Assembly: GCA_964455395.1 (NCBI GenBank)
Contig: CAYVWB010000067.1
Span: 1-23,665 of the forward strand
Length of the DNA: 23,665 bases
Reading direction: 5' to 3'
Source of the DNA: CAYVWB01 sp964455395
GTDB taxonomy: Bacteria; Desulfobacterota; Desulfovibrionia; Desulfovibrionales; Desulfovibrionaceae
The translations under genes were made by a program, and so were the position numbers. Below, in pieces: positions 1 through 9,679 of the stretch (position 1 is its first letter; each line of letters begins with the position of its first letter). Under the pieces are notes generated by a model that was not told the DNA's origin, made no database searches, and saw nothing but the letters and a program-made list of their open reading frames with translations.

Positions 1-389
1 ATGGCGATGCGGCCCGCCCAGGCATGATCGAGCGTCACGCTGCCCAGTTGGGGAAAGAGCCGCGCGAGCTTGCGCCGCGCCCAGTCCTCGTGGATGCGCC
101 CGCCGCCCCCCATGCCGCCGAAGGCGGAACGACCGGGTTGGCCGGGCGCGGCGCGTTGCGCGTCCTGTGTGCGGGAGGGCGCTGCGGGTTTGTCGTAGCC
201 CGAGGAATACGAGCGTTTGGAGCCGAAAGATTTGCCGCCGCCGAAGCGTTTGGCGTCTGCGTAGTCGAAGGTGACGAAGACGGACGCCACGGCGAAGAGA
301 ATCGCCACGGCCGCAACGAGAAGCTTGGGCCGGGTCGTCTCGGCTGCGCGGACGGGGGTGCTGTCGGTCTGGAGTGAGGGGTGCTGCAC
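1..389 (-). CDS. Secreted protein, Tim44-like N-terminus joined to an oxidoreductase-like segment (partial)
   Basis: The gene runs off the left edge. The GTG start at 389 has GGAGG five bases upstream; no ATG lies in frame nearby. About 20 polar residues precede a hydrophobic stretch (KLLVAAVAILFAVASVFVTF) and then ADAKRFGGGKSFGSKRSY, typical of the N-terminus of bacterial Tim44-like secreted proteins. After a Pro/Ala/Gln-rich linker and FGGMGGGG, the sequence changes to RIHEDWARRKLARLFPQLGS followed by VTLDHAWAGRIA. That resembles the C-terminal part of FAD-dependent amino-acid oxidases (DadA/PuuB-like), where a LFPQL...WxGRxA stretch is common. Tim44-like proteins normally continue with a Gly/Leu-rich membrane segment. 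The gene may be a true fusion, a recombination scar or an assembly artefact. The reading frame is certain; the function is not. Confidence 0.55.
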   Translation of the reverse strand, partial: MQHPSLQTDSTPVRAAETTRPKLLVAAVAILFAVASVFVTFDYADAKRFGGGKSFGSKRSYSSGYDKPAAPSRTQDAQRAAPGQPGRSAFGGMGGGGRIHEDWARRKLARLFPQLGSVTLDHAWAGRIA

Positions 390-691
390 TGGAGCCTCCA
401 AGGCCTGAGGTTGGCCGGAGACTTGAGGGGCAGCGCCGTGTGGGGCGCATGACGAGTCTCCGGCATGATTTCTGCCGAAGGTCTCGCTCGTCGGCTTCGG
501 GAATCGCCTGGGCGTGGCGCACCCATGGCGACGCGTTCCCGCGTCCGATGACGGGGCCAGGCGCGTGTCGCCGTATGCATGACAAACCGACGCGCCGGAC
601 TGTTGACCCTGTCCTTGAAGCTACTCCCCTTCAGGTACGAAACGATATAAGACCTGGGCTTGGCCTGTCAAGACATACCGGAACGGTTCCT
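390..691. other. Intergenic region, nothing recognisable
   Basis: This holds the untranslated region upstream of the leftmost gene and the region downstream of the small Cys-rich protein gene. Open frames here have arginine/proline-rich, low-quality translations typical of noncoding GC-rich DNA. A short palindrome (GGAACGGTTCC near 678) lacks a usable loop and T-tract. No RNA gene or promoter could be supported. Confidence 0.5.
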
Positions 692-1033
692 TCAGGTCGC
701 GTTCGCCCGACACGTCTCGTACGTGTCGCGACAGGTCGTCATGCAATCGAGCTTTTCCCGGGGGCGCACGATGTCGTAACAAGAGCGCAGGCAGATGTTC
801 TTCTCCCGGACGCACTGGGAGAGCGATTGCGCGTCCACCGCTGCAGGCGCGCCTGCCTCCTGGACAGTCTGCTGCGCCGGCTGCCAGGCGAACACCCCCG
901 CGGCCGCGCCCGGCCACCACGTCATCCCTGTCAGAACAATCCAGCATATCGAAACGATCCGCAATGACGGGGAACGCCACACCACGCGTTCAGGCGCTGC
1001 GACATGGCCCCGCCGAAACAACAAGTCAGTCAT
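692..1033 (-). CDS. Small secreted or membrane-anchored protein with symmetric six-cysteine motif
   Basis: A 113-residue protein. ATG at 1033 is preferred because AAGGA lies nine bases upstream; an in-frame GTG at 1054 is an alternative. Residues about 24-48 are hydrophobic (IVSICWIVLTGMTWWPGAAA), giving a signal peptide or membrane anchor. The C-terminal 45 residues carry all six cysteines of the mature part, spaced C-x6-C-x3-C-x11-C-x3-C-x6-C, a mirror-symmetric pattern. Two CX3C pairs flanking an 11-residue turn are what a disulfide-stapled helical hairpin needs. The same logic occurs in mitochondrial small Tims and plant hairpinins, but no homology is claimed. I do not recognise the family. 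It stands alone between ppsA and the leftmost gene with no operon partner. Confidence 0.6.
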   Translation of the reverse strand: MTDLLFRRGHVAAPERVVWRSPSLRIVSICWIVLTGMTWWPGAAAGVFAWQPAQQTVQEAGAPAAVDAQSLSQCVREKNICLRSCYDIVRPREKLDCMTTCRDTYETCRANAT

Positions 1034-1118
1034 GCAATACGTCCTTCTCTCCACGTCTGTCTCGGGAGGTTGCGCAAGCGCATTCCCGGAGCGATTCGCA
1101 CTTCATGAGCCCCCCACG

Positions 1119-1143
1119 GCCGCGTCCCGAGGACGGGCGCGGC
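1119..1143 (-). terminator. GC-rich hairpin downstream of ppsA (weak terminator candidate)
   Basis: An inverted repeat GCCGCG(T)CCCG / CGGGCGCGGC gives a ten-base-pair stem with one bulged base and an AGGA loop, about 60 bases after the ppsA stop. No T-run follows on the minus strand, so it may be a processing or Rho-assisted end rather than a classical intrinsic terminator. Confidence 0.3.
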
Positions 1144-1200
1144 GCCATCAGCGCACCAGCGTGGCCGTAGCGGGTGCACCCCGGCCCCTGGAGCAGGCGT

Positions 1201-3621
<2,421 letters not shown>

Positions 3622-4125
3622 GGGGTGAAGACCTCGCTGGTTTGACTGAAACACGAGGCCTTTTCTACCAGACCGGCCGGGTCGACGCAGCTGTTCTCCT
3701 TCATGATGCGTGGAATATCACCAGTTTATACTCACCTCCAGACGGATGCGCCATTGCCCTCGGCGCCCTGCGAACTCCCGCTGCACCGAACCGGACGGGA
3801 GGCGCCCCATGACGTGCCCTCGCCCTTGCGCCCTTCGTTGCACTCCGAAGAGAAACGCGCCTCGGGGGGGGCTGGAGACCTTCAGCCGTGCGCTGCGGCT
3901 TCATCCTCTGCACGAAGCTGCGCCACCGGCCAACCTCGCATGACGCCTGGCCCAGACCGCATGGGAGCGCATTGCGGGGCCCTCACCCGCCGCACACGCG
4001 CTCCACGCCGACACGACAAACTAGCGACTCCCAGGGAGCCATTATCTCCATCAACGCATGAGCACTGCTTCATCGATTGCACGGCCGTCGTCCGAAACAA
4101 GGAAGTCGTCCTGCTGGGGCCCCGC
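3622..4125. other. Intergenic region upstream of ppsA and of the hemerythrin remnant
   Basis: About 500 bases with no credible gene. Open frames on both strands translate to Arg/Pro/Ala-rich sequence without motifs. On the minus strand, GAGTATAAACTGGTGATATT (3722-3741) is the only AT-rich patch and may contain a ppsA -10 element, but no convincing -35 sits at the right distance. The right end may contain the decayed N-terminal coding sequence of the adjacent hemerythrin pseudogene. Confidence 0.4.
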
Positions 4126-4486
4126 CAGCGCCGGATTGCCGCCCATCTTCCTGGGCCTGGAAATCACCCGCACCACGACCACGACACGGACAAGGAGGAG
4201 GATAAGGAGGAGGACCTGCACTCCCGGGAGCACGGGCGCAAGACGCGCTCGCTGGAGCGCCAGGCCGTGTCAGATGCGCTCATCGAGGGCCGCCAGGGCG
4301 ACCAGCACATGGAAAACGGTCTGGAGCAAGGCCGTCTTCTCCGGCCACGGCGGCTCCGTCACCCTGGCCGAAACGCTGCGGAAGCGCACGGCCTTCTCTC
4401 CCGATCATGTCCAGAATGAGGACGAGCGTTTCTTCCGCGCGCCGGGTCGCTTCAGCCCCGAGGAAAAGCCGGCCATGCTCGATTGA
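4126..4486 (+). pseudogene. Hemerythrin-domain protein remnant, frameshifted and truncated
   Basis: Two adjoining plus-strand frames each encode part of a hemerythrin-like (HHE) protein. The first reads NHPHHDHDTDKEEDKEEDLH, then LERQAVSDALIEGRQGDQHM, resembling the HH-x-KEED-LLF helix and the following DALIEGH helix of the family. From about 4310-4340 the other frame takes over: GHGGSVTLAETLRKRTAFSP, DHVQNEDERFF and FSPEEKPAMLD, matching the last iron-binding helix (HxxxED) and its downstream helix, then a TGA at 4484. The usual final helix after the AMLDEF-type sequence is absent, and no intact N-terminal helix or start with ribosome binding site was found. The gene therefore looks disabled by at least one frameshift plus truncation. 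Hemerythrins bind diiron and oxygen or related ligands. The identification rests on motif resemblance only. Confidence 0.45.
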
Positions 4487-4728
4487 GTCCGCGGCAGTTG
4501 GCGCGTCTGCTGGCGAACGAGCGCTTCGGCGTCATGGTGGGGGTATGGGAGCCTCGCCCGCGAACGTGCGCCGCTCGGCGCGCTCCTGTGGGCGGGACGC
4601 CTGAGAACGCATCGACGGAGTCGGGTGACGGGTCGGGCAGGCAGGGCCGGCAAGGTGACGCGAGGCGTCCGCGCAGGTCTCTTGGAGACGCTCCCGGAGC
4701 GGCGCTGTGGACCCTGGGCGTGGTCCGT

Positions 4729-5514
4729 TCACACCATCCGCACGGTCATGCGCGCGGCGTCGTGGGGATGGACGAGAAAGGCGAGCCCCGTCTGCGTGAC
4801 GAGACGGATGGAGGCATGGCCCGCCAGGGAGACTTCCTGCGAAGGCGTGACATCCTCCAAGGAGAGCAACACGCCCGGGACGACGCCCAGGCGCTCCAAC
4901 GGCTTGACCGTGGAGGCGTCGCCCAGCACCGTCTCCACAAGGAAAGCCGCGCCCACCCGCGCCATGGCGAACTGCAGCAGCTTGACCACCGCTGTGTCGC
5001 CCTCATCCCCCACGAGTCGACCCAGCACCATGGCCGCCTGGCCCTCGCTGAGGCCCACGCGTCCCCGAGCACGGTCGCCTTCGCGCAACAACGCCGCGAA
5101 GCGCATGGGCGGCAGCCGCCGCGCCATGCGGATGCGGTCCCCCTCCCGCAATCCCAGCGCTTCCAACGCGCGCGCCAAGGCCGTGCCGGAGACCAGGCCT
5201 TCCACGTGGCCTTCGTCGCCGAGGGCGAGCTCCGGCAAGGGGAGCTTTCGGTCGTCATCCAAATGCGCCAGCACGCGAGCCGCCAATTCACCGGAGAGCG
5301 TCACGTCGGCGGCGCCATGAGTCGCCTCGGCCTGCCGGGACTGTTGCACCACCTGGAGACGCACGCTGGGGGTGGCGATGGTCTCGGCGTCCCGGGTGAG
5401 TTGTGTCCCCTCCTCCACCCCGAGGCGCCGCAACCGGACGGCGAGCTCTGGTTCGGAGATAGCGATGAGTTCCATGGGCGCGCCTGCAGGCGCTTCAGTC
5501 AAGGTCATGCGCAT
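4729..5514 (-). CDS. Triple FeoA-like domain protein, last gene of the ferrosome-type operon
   Basis: A 261-residue soluble protein made of three successive FeoA-like (SH3-fold) segments, at about residues 12-90, 91-175 and 176-261. Each has the family's L-x-x-LGV/LGL-x-x-G core: RLRRLGVEEG, ALEALGLREG and PLERLGVVPG. The first unit is in the FeoA register with MELIAISEPE. Classical FeoA has one domain of about 75-85 residues and assists FeoB; three tandem copies in one chain is unusual. The ATG at 5514 has GGAGG six bases upstream and overlaps the end of the P1B-6 ATPase gene by 20 bases, so the two are probably translationally coupled. I infer a partner or regulatory role for the ATPase, comparable to FeoA with FeoB. 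No metal-binding Cys or His cluster is visible. No T-rich terminator was found after the stop. Confidence 0.75.
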   Translation of the reverse strand: MRMTLTEAPAGAPMELIAISEPELAVRLRRLGVEEGTQLTRDAETIATPSVRLQVVQQSRQAEATHGAADVTLSGELAARVLAHLDDDRKLPLPELALGDEGHVEGLVSGTALARALEALGLREGDRIRMARRLPPMRFAALLREGDRARGRVGLSEGQAAMVLGRLVGDEGDTAVVKLLQFAMARVGAAFLVETVLGDASTVKPLERLGVVPGVLLSLEDVTPSQEVSLAGHASIRLVTQTGLAFLVHPHDAARMTVRMV

Positions 5515-7708
5515 GCGCCGCCTCCGTGATGGGTGTGGGGTGAGACGCCAGGCGGGGGGGCCGCGCGCCTGTGGCCGCGGCGGCGCTGAGGATGCCGATG
5601 GTGGAGATGTTGTGGAGCATGGCGGAGACGAGCGGCGGCGTGACGCCGAAGGCCGCCAGCACGATGACCGTGGAGTTCAGCCCCAACGTGGCTGCGAAAC
5701 TGCGCGTCATGATGCGCTCGGCGCGGGCTGCGGTCTCCCTTGCCACCAGCAGACCCCGCAGGTCCTCCCGCAGAAGCGCCACCTGCGCGGATTCCCGAGC
5801 CAGATCGGCGGCTTGGGGCATACAGATTCCCACGTCCGCGGTGACGAGCGCCGGCGCGTCGTTCACGCCGTCGCCCACGAAAGCGAGGCTCGCGTGTTCG
5901 TCCTGCAGCCGGCGCACGATGGCGGCCTTTTCCTCTGGCTTGAGCTCGGCGTGGATCTCGTCGATCTGAGGGAGTCGCTCCAGCAGTCGCGCCGCGGAAT
6001 CCTGGTGATCCCCCGTAAGCACGACGACGCGACGCACCCCAGCGGATTTGAGGCCTTCGAGCGTGTCCTCGGCTTCGTCGCGCACAGTGTCCCGCAGGGC
6101 GATGACACCAAGCAGGCGCTTCTCCGAAGCCACATACAGCAGGGATTTCCCTTGGGCGCGCAATGCTTTGGCGTCCGCTTCCATGGCGTCGCAGTTCACG
6201 CCTTCGTCCTCGGCGATGAAGTGCCGACTGCCCACAAGCACCTCACGGCCCTCCACGAACGCGGCCACGCCATGCGCCACGATGAAATCCACCTGGCTGA
6301 GCATGGGCAGGTCGAGCTCCCGGCGTTCGGCTTCAGCCACCACGGCGCGCGCCACAGGATGACCGTAATGCGCTTCCGCCGCGGCGGCAAGGGCAAGCAG
6401 GCCGTCTGCATCCAGGGGATCAGGGAGCTCGGGCGCGGGAACCACGTCGGTCACGGCGAGGTCGCCTGTGGTCAGCGTGCCTGTCTTGTCGAACACGATG
6501 ACGTCGACCTTGGCCAGGGACTCCAACGCCTGCGCGCCCTTGAGCAACACGCCTTCCTTGCCGGCCGCGTACATGCTGGTGCGCACGGCGACAGGACTTG
6601 CGAGCTTCAAGGCGCAGGAATAGTCCACGGTCAGTACGGAAGCCGAACGGCGGATGTCACGTGTAAGGAGGAACATGCCTAGCCCCAGCCCCAGCGTGGC
6701 CGGGGCGAGTCTGTCTGCAAGCTCGGCTGTACGTCTTTGTGTCTTGGATTTGTATCGTAATGACGTCTCCAGATAGCGTCCGATACGAGCAAGGTGCGTA
6801 CTGGATCCGACCTCCCGCGCTTCCACCACAAGGCGGCCTTCCTCAACCACGCTGCCCGAGAGGACCTCGTCCCCGGGCTCGGCGTGCGCCGGCGCGGATT
6901 CGCCGGAGATGGAGCTGGTGTTGAGCGACGCTTCGCCCTCCACCACCACGCCGTCCACGGGAATCTGTTCGCCGGCTCCACAGACCACGTGGTCCCCTGG
7001 GACGAGATCCGAGAGTTTCGCTTCCTGCTCCAGGCCTTCGCGGACCACCCAGACGGAGTCTGCCTGTGGCCGCAGGAGACTTTTCAGTAATTCCGTTGCG
7101 TTATGCTCCAGACGGTGTTCCAGATAGTGGGCCAGACCAAGCAGCGCCACGATGACGTTGGCCGTGGCGTAATCCTTCCGCAACAGGGAGAAGCCCACCA
7201 CGGCGCCGTCCAGGGTCTCCACTTTGACGCCCCGCATGATGAGCGTCTCCACGCCCCGCACGATGATGGCCGCTCCGTTCAGCCAAGCCAGCGGCGCAGC
7301 CACTTGGCGCGGCAGAAAGGGCGTGGCCAAGGCAAGCACGCCGCGGGCGGCGGTGCGGACCGGGTCGGCGTCCTCCACCACGGGAATTTCGGGCAAATAC
7401 GCCTCCATGGGGATGGCGTGGAGTAGCGCCAGCACCTCTGCGCGGCAGTCGGAATCACCGCTGTATTCCACGACGACACACTGCGCGCGGCTGTTCACGC
7501 GTACCGACAGAACTCCCTCGATGGCGCTTAGCAACGCCTCAAGATACGAGGCGTCCAGAGTGGGATCGAGGAGTCGTGCGCTCCGTAGCCGCAGGCGATT
7601 CGGGAGCTCGTGGACGATGACGAAATCCAGAGGGTTTGGCCCTCGTTTTCGCTGGGAAATGGGGCCGGCGCCCTGGGGATGGGCGCCGGCTGCGGAGTCG
7701 GAATTCAC
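5495..7708 (-). CDS. fezB: P1B-6 type metal ATPase, FezB-like ferrosome transporter
   Basis: A 737-residue P-type ATPase predicted to move iron (or a related transition metal) across the ferrosome membrane. The N-terminus has an HMA_2-like domain without CxxC, beginning VHELPNRLRLRSARLL (near residue 33), the arginine motif seen in ferrosome proteins. The actuator loop is SGES (268). The membrane metal site is SCALKLASP (364), the SCA signature of the P1B-6 group rather than CPC. DKTGTLT with the phosphorylated Asp is at 407, GHP at 449 and GDGVNDAP at 612. The start is GTG at 7708, sharing GTGA with the preceding stop and preceded by GAGG; an upstream in-frame start at 7747 would overlap that gene more. 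The stop lies inside the FeoA-like gene. P1B-6 ATPases with this N-terminal motif mark fez clusters in Desulfovibrio magneticus, Rhodopseudomonas and Shewanella. Confidence 0.88.
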   Translation of the reverse strand: MNSDSAAGAHPQGAGPISQRKRGPNPLDFVIVHELPNRLRLRSARLLDPTLDASYLEALLSAIEGVLSVRVNSRAQCVVVEYSGDSDCRAEVLALLHAIPMEAYLPEIPVVEDADPVRTAARGVLALATPFLPRQVAAPLAWLNGAAIIVRGVETLIMRGVKVETLDGAVVGFSLLRKDYATANVIVALLGLAHYLEHRLEHNATELLKSLLRPQADSVWVVREGLEQEAKLSDLVPGDHVVCGAGEQIPVDGVVVEGEASLNTSSISGESAPAHAEPGDEVLSGSVVEEGRLVVEAREVGSSTHLARIGRYLETSLRYKSKTQRRTAELADRLAPATLGLGLGMFLLTRDIRRSASVLTVDYSCALKLASPVAVRTSMYAAGKEGVLLKGAQALESLAKVDVIVFDKTGTLTTGDLAVTDVVPAPELPDPLDADGLLALAAAAEAHYGHPVARAVVAEAERRELDLPMLSQVDFIVAHGVAAFVEGREVLVGSRHFIAEDEGVNCDAMEADAKALRAQGKSLLYVASEKRLLGVIALRDTVRDEAEDTLEGLKSAGVRRVVVLTGDHQDSAARLLERLPQIDEIHAELKPEEKAAIVRRLQDEHASLAFVGDGVNDAPALVTADVGICMPQAADLARESAQVALLREDLRGLLVARETAARAERIMTRSFAATLGLNSTVIVLAAFGVTPPLVSAMLHNISTIGILSAAAATGARPPRLASHPTPITEAAHAHDLD

Positions 7709-7935
7709 GCGCGATCCTCGCGTTTTTGATAGAGCGAATGATGCCACCAGGAGAAGCCGATGAGCGCCACTCCGGAGGCGACGTGCAGCTTGCGAGCGGC
7801 GTCGTTCTTGAGAAAACCGGTAACCACGAGGGCCCCCAGCGAGACGACCATGCCTGTCTTGGCATACTCGCGCGCATTCTTCTGGCGGAGCTGCAGCGGC
7901 CCAGCGGCGTTCTCGTCCGCGACTGGGAAGGTCAC
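7705..7935 (-). CDS. Small two-helix membrane protein, ferrosome-type operon
   Basis: A 76-residue protein, too short to be seen unless the GTG start at 7935 is chosen. GTGA there overlaps the stop of the previous gene by four bases, and GGGAG lies upstream. A charged N-terminus (about 25 residues) is followed by two hydrophobic segments, GMVVSLGALVVTGFL and VASGVALIGFSWWHHSLY, separated by a basic turn (KNDAARKLH), then a basic tail. A hairpin membrane protein with both ends on the same side is likely. The WWHH stretch could touch metal, but that is speculation. It sits immediately before the P1B-6 ATPase with a second four-base overlap, so tight co-translation with the pump is likely. I do not recognise a named family; small helical membrane proteins are common in fez clusters. 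Confidence 0.75.
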   Translation of the reverse strand: MTFPVADENAAGPLQLRQKNAREYAKTGMVVSLGALVVTGFLKNDAARKLHVASGVALIGFSWWHHSLYQKREDRA

Positions 7936-8321
7936 GACTTCTCGCTCCCGGCGGCGCCTTTGTGGCTCATCTCGGCGCGCATGTCCTGCACCTTCTCCTT
8001 GAGCTCTTCCACCGTGCCCTGCGCCGCTGTCCACAGGCTCACCGCCCCTTTGACGACAGCTTGCTGCACCTTCGGGTTCGTCAGCAACACGGCGACGCCG
8101 GCGCCAATCACGAAGCCACGGAGGTAGTGGCCATCACTGAAATTGACCCAGCTTTGTACGCCGCCTGGAGACGCACAGTACTGAGTTGCGCTCTGACTAT
8201 TGCCGTAGGTTTGTGGATGTGGGTAATACGATGCGTACGGCTGCTGTTGCTGTTGCATGGCAGGTTGTTGTGCATACGGATACTGCGGATACTGCGCGTA
8301 TGGGTACTGGTATTGACTCAT
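7932..8321 (-). CDS. Tyr/Pro/Gln-rich protein with C-terminal membrane helix and amphipathic tail
   Basis: A 129-residue protein. The ATG at 8321 has AGG eight bases upstream and follows the previous stop by seven bases. The first 55 residues are low complexity (MSQYQYPYAQYPQYPYAQ, then a Q5 run and YPHPQTYG). A single hydrophobic segment follows, RGFVIGAGVAVLLTNPKV, then an amphipathic helix (AAQGTVEELKEKVQDMRAEM) in the style of YtxH-like proteins. The membrane segment closely matches that at the end of the 294-residue protein two genes upstream: both read G-x-x-x-GAG-x-A-x-LL-[ST]-N-x-x-V. The likely role is a membrane-bound structural or scaffold component of the compartment, with a disordered, possibly self-associating N-terminus. 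This is inference from composition and neighbours. Confidence 0.75.
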   Translation of the reverse strand: MSQYQYPYAQYPQYPYAQQPAMQQQQQPYASYYPHPQTYGNSQSATQYCASPGGVQSWVNFSDGHYLRGFVIGAGVAVLLTNPKVQQAVVKGAVSLWTAAQGTVEELKEKVQDMRAEMSHKGAAGSEKS

Positions 8322-8328
8322 GACGAAC

Positions 8329-8751
8329 CTACTTCGCGGCCTGTTTGGCCGACTTGGCTGCCGGCGCTGCTTCGTTCTGCGCAGACTCCGGCGTGACACA
8401 GCCGCCGGCGATGGTTTGATCCCACGCGTACTTGGCCGCCGCGCCCACGGCCACCATGGCCGCCACGCCCAACACGCCACGCGTCCCCAAGGATGACGCC
8501 ACTGCAGCGCCTGCCGCTGCCGCAAGTCCCGTGCCGGCGGCTTCCTTGGCGGTGTGACCCACCACTTGCTCGGTTGTCATGGAGCCAGCGCGCATCTGCG
8601 CAAAGCCTTGCGCCAGTCCACCCGCCGCGCCGATGATCAGCCCCACCCCGCCCACAGCCAACGCCGTGTTCATGGTGGATGGCCCGTGCTGTGAAGCGCT
8701 CTGCATGGACCCTGCCCCAGGACGCGCCATGGGCGCATTGTACATACTCAT
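8329..8751 (-). CDS. Glycine-zipper membrane protein, ferrosome-type operon
   Basis: A 140-residue protein. The ATG at 8751 is preceded by AAGGAG at seven bases; longer in-frame translations run into the upstream gene and lack a ribosome site. A short polar N-terminus (MSMYNAPMARPGAG) leads into hydrophobic segments rich in small residues: ALAVGGVGLIIGAAGGLA, GTGLAAAAGAAVASSL and GVLGVAAMVAVGAAAKYAW. Repeated GxxxG/AxxxA spacing suggests packed or oligomeric helices, as in glycine-zipper and some organelle-membrane proteins. The C-terminus is a hydrophilic Ala/Lys tail. It lies between two proteins that share a single-helix module and is probably part of the compartment membrane. The composition recalls magnetosome membrane proteins, but no mam or mad gene is present. 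The family is not recognised. Confidence 0.75.
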   Translation of the reverse strand: MSMYNAPMARPGAGSMQSASQHGPSTMNTALAVGGVGLIIGAAGGLAQGFAQMRAGSMTTEQVVGHTAKEAAGTGLAAAAGAAVASSLGTRGVLGVAAMVAVGAAAKYAWDQTIAGGCVTPESAQNEAAPAAKSAKQAAK

Positions 8752-8771
8752 TGCCAACTCCTTATTATTGT

Positions 8772-9656
8772 TTATGATTTTGAATCGCCACCGAAGCCGC
8801 TCGTCGCGCTGTTCAGCAGACCGCCCAGAGCGTCCTTCACGGCGCTGTTCGACAACAGCATCGCCAGCCCTGCCCCCACGACCGCGCCCTTCCAAAACTG
8901 TGAGGAACAGCTCTCCAGCACACCCATGACCTGCTGTGGATTGGGTGAACGACCTTGCATCAAATCCGAAGCGATGCCGGACATGTGGCCGAACATCTGC
9001 GCCTGATCAGAGCCGGATGCCCCGGGCATGGGACCATACGCCTCACCTCCCTGCCCGTGGCCGCCGCAGACGGAGCCGCCTTGACCGCCGTAGGGCTGTC
9101 CTTGCGCCATGAACTGTGGTCCGCCCGGAGCTTGCGCCATGAAGGCGGGACCGCCTTGCGGGAACGGCGGCTGCTGGGGCGCATAAGGGGCGCCCATGGC
9201 CGGGCCGTAGGATGGGTGACCGCCATACTGAGGACCATACTCGGGACCGTACATGGGAGGCGCATAGGGCCCGCGATACTGAGGACCATACTCGGGACCG
9301 TACATGGGAGGCGCATAGGGCCCGCCATACTGAGGACCATACTGCGCTTCCTGTGCGTGACCGGCGGCGCCGGCAGCGTCTTTCCCGCCGCAAGCGTGGC
9401 TTTGGGCCCCTTCACCGCCCGGCTGAGCTTGACCTCCGGGATAGCCGTAGGCCGAGGAAGCGGCGGCTTGCGGGCCTTGCGGCTGCGCCGTGGTCGGTCC
9501 GCCGGCCATGCCGCCCATACCCACGTTGGAGATGTCCCCGGTAAGATGCTCGTTGAGGTGCATGTGGCCGAGCCCGGGGGACTGTGCTGCGCCGGGTTGG
9601 GCTTGGGTCATGTCGAAACCGGGGGAGCCGCCGGTCTTGGATGCATGTCCACTCAT
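8772..9656 (-). CDS. Repetitive Gly/Pro/Tyr/Gln-rich protein with C-terminal membrane helix
   Basis: A 294-residue protein. The ATG at 9656 has a strong AGGAGG eight bases upstream. Residues 1 to about 215 are low complexity, rich in Gly, Pro, Tyr, Gln, Met and Ala, with 17-residue tandem units (YGPQYGGPYAPPMYGPE, then a copy with R for G, then a partial copy). Scattered His and Cys (LGHMHLNEHL, SHACGGKD, SVCGGHG) could bind metal. The C-terminal 75 residues are more ordered: a helix with SDQAQMFGHMSGIASDLMQG, then the membrane segment KGAVVGAGLAMLLSNSAV and a Gly/Ser tail. The same helix module ends the 129-residue protein downstream. The long Tyr/Gly/Pro/Gln region is of the kind that self-associates or phase separates, so a coat or matrix role on the iron compartment is plausible. 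No known family is recognised. Confidence 0.75.
   Translation of the reverse strand: MSGHASKTGGSPGFDMTQAQPGAAQSPGLGHMHLNEHLTGDISNVGMGGMAGGPTTAQPQGPQAAASSAYGYPGGQAQPGGEGAQSHACGGKDAAGAAGHAQEAQYGPQYGGPYAPPMYGPEYGPQYRGPYAPPMYGPEYGPQYGGHPSYGPAMGAPYAPQQPPFPQGGPAFMAQAPGGPQFMAQGQPYGGQGGSVCGGHGQGGEAYGPMPGASGSDQAQMFGHMSGIASDLMQGRSPNPQQVMGVLESCSSQFWKGAVVGAGLAMLLSNSAVKDALGGLLNSATSGFGGDSKS
9225..9343 (-). repeat. 51-bp in-frame tandem repeat, 2.3 copies
   Basis: Two units starting at 9225 and 9276 are identical except for the base pair that changes Gly to Arg, and a third begins at 9327 and diverges after 17 bases. Each unit encodes 17 residues of the Tyr/Gly/Pro-rich region. Near-perfect DNA identity implies recent expansion or ongoing copy-number change. 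Confidence 0.9.
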
Positions 9657-9679
9657 CAATGAATCCTCCTGTGATGCGA

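Noticed and set aside
4051..4233. Short minus-strand frame with a Leu/Val-rich stretch that could pass for a membrane peptide
   Set aside because: The hydrophobic run is the complement of the Asp/Glu/His-rich hemerythrin helix; no ribosome site.
3703..4419. Plus-strand open frame of 238 codons read as a single gene
   Set aside because: Only the part after about 4126 resembles a protein family; the rest is low-quality sequence, and the family match switches frame, so it is described as a pseudogene.
4689..4726. CGCTCCCGGAGCG and GGACC...GGTCC considered as the terminator after the FeoA-like gene
   Set aside because: The first has a one-base loop, the second a five-base stem, and neither is followed by a T-run.
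9225..9343. Tandem repeats considered as a CRISPR array
   Set aside because: Units are directly adjacent without spacers and encode in-frame protein repeats.
7705..9656. Magnetosome gene island
   Set aside because: Glycine-rich membrane proteins recall magnetosome proteins, but no mam or mad gene is present; the P1B-6 ATPase and HMA_2 proteins fit ferrosomes better.
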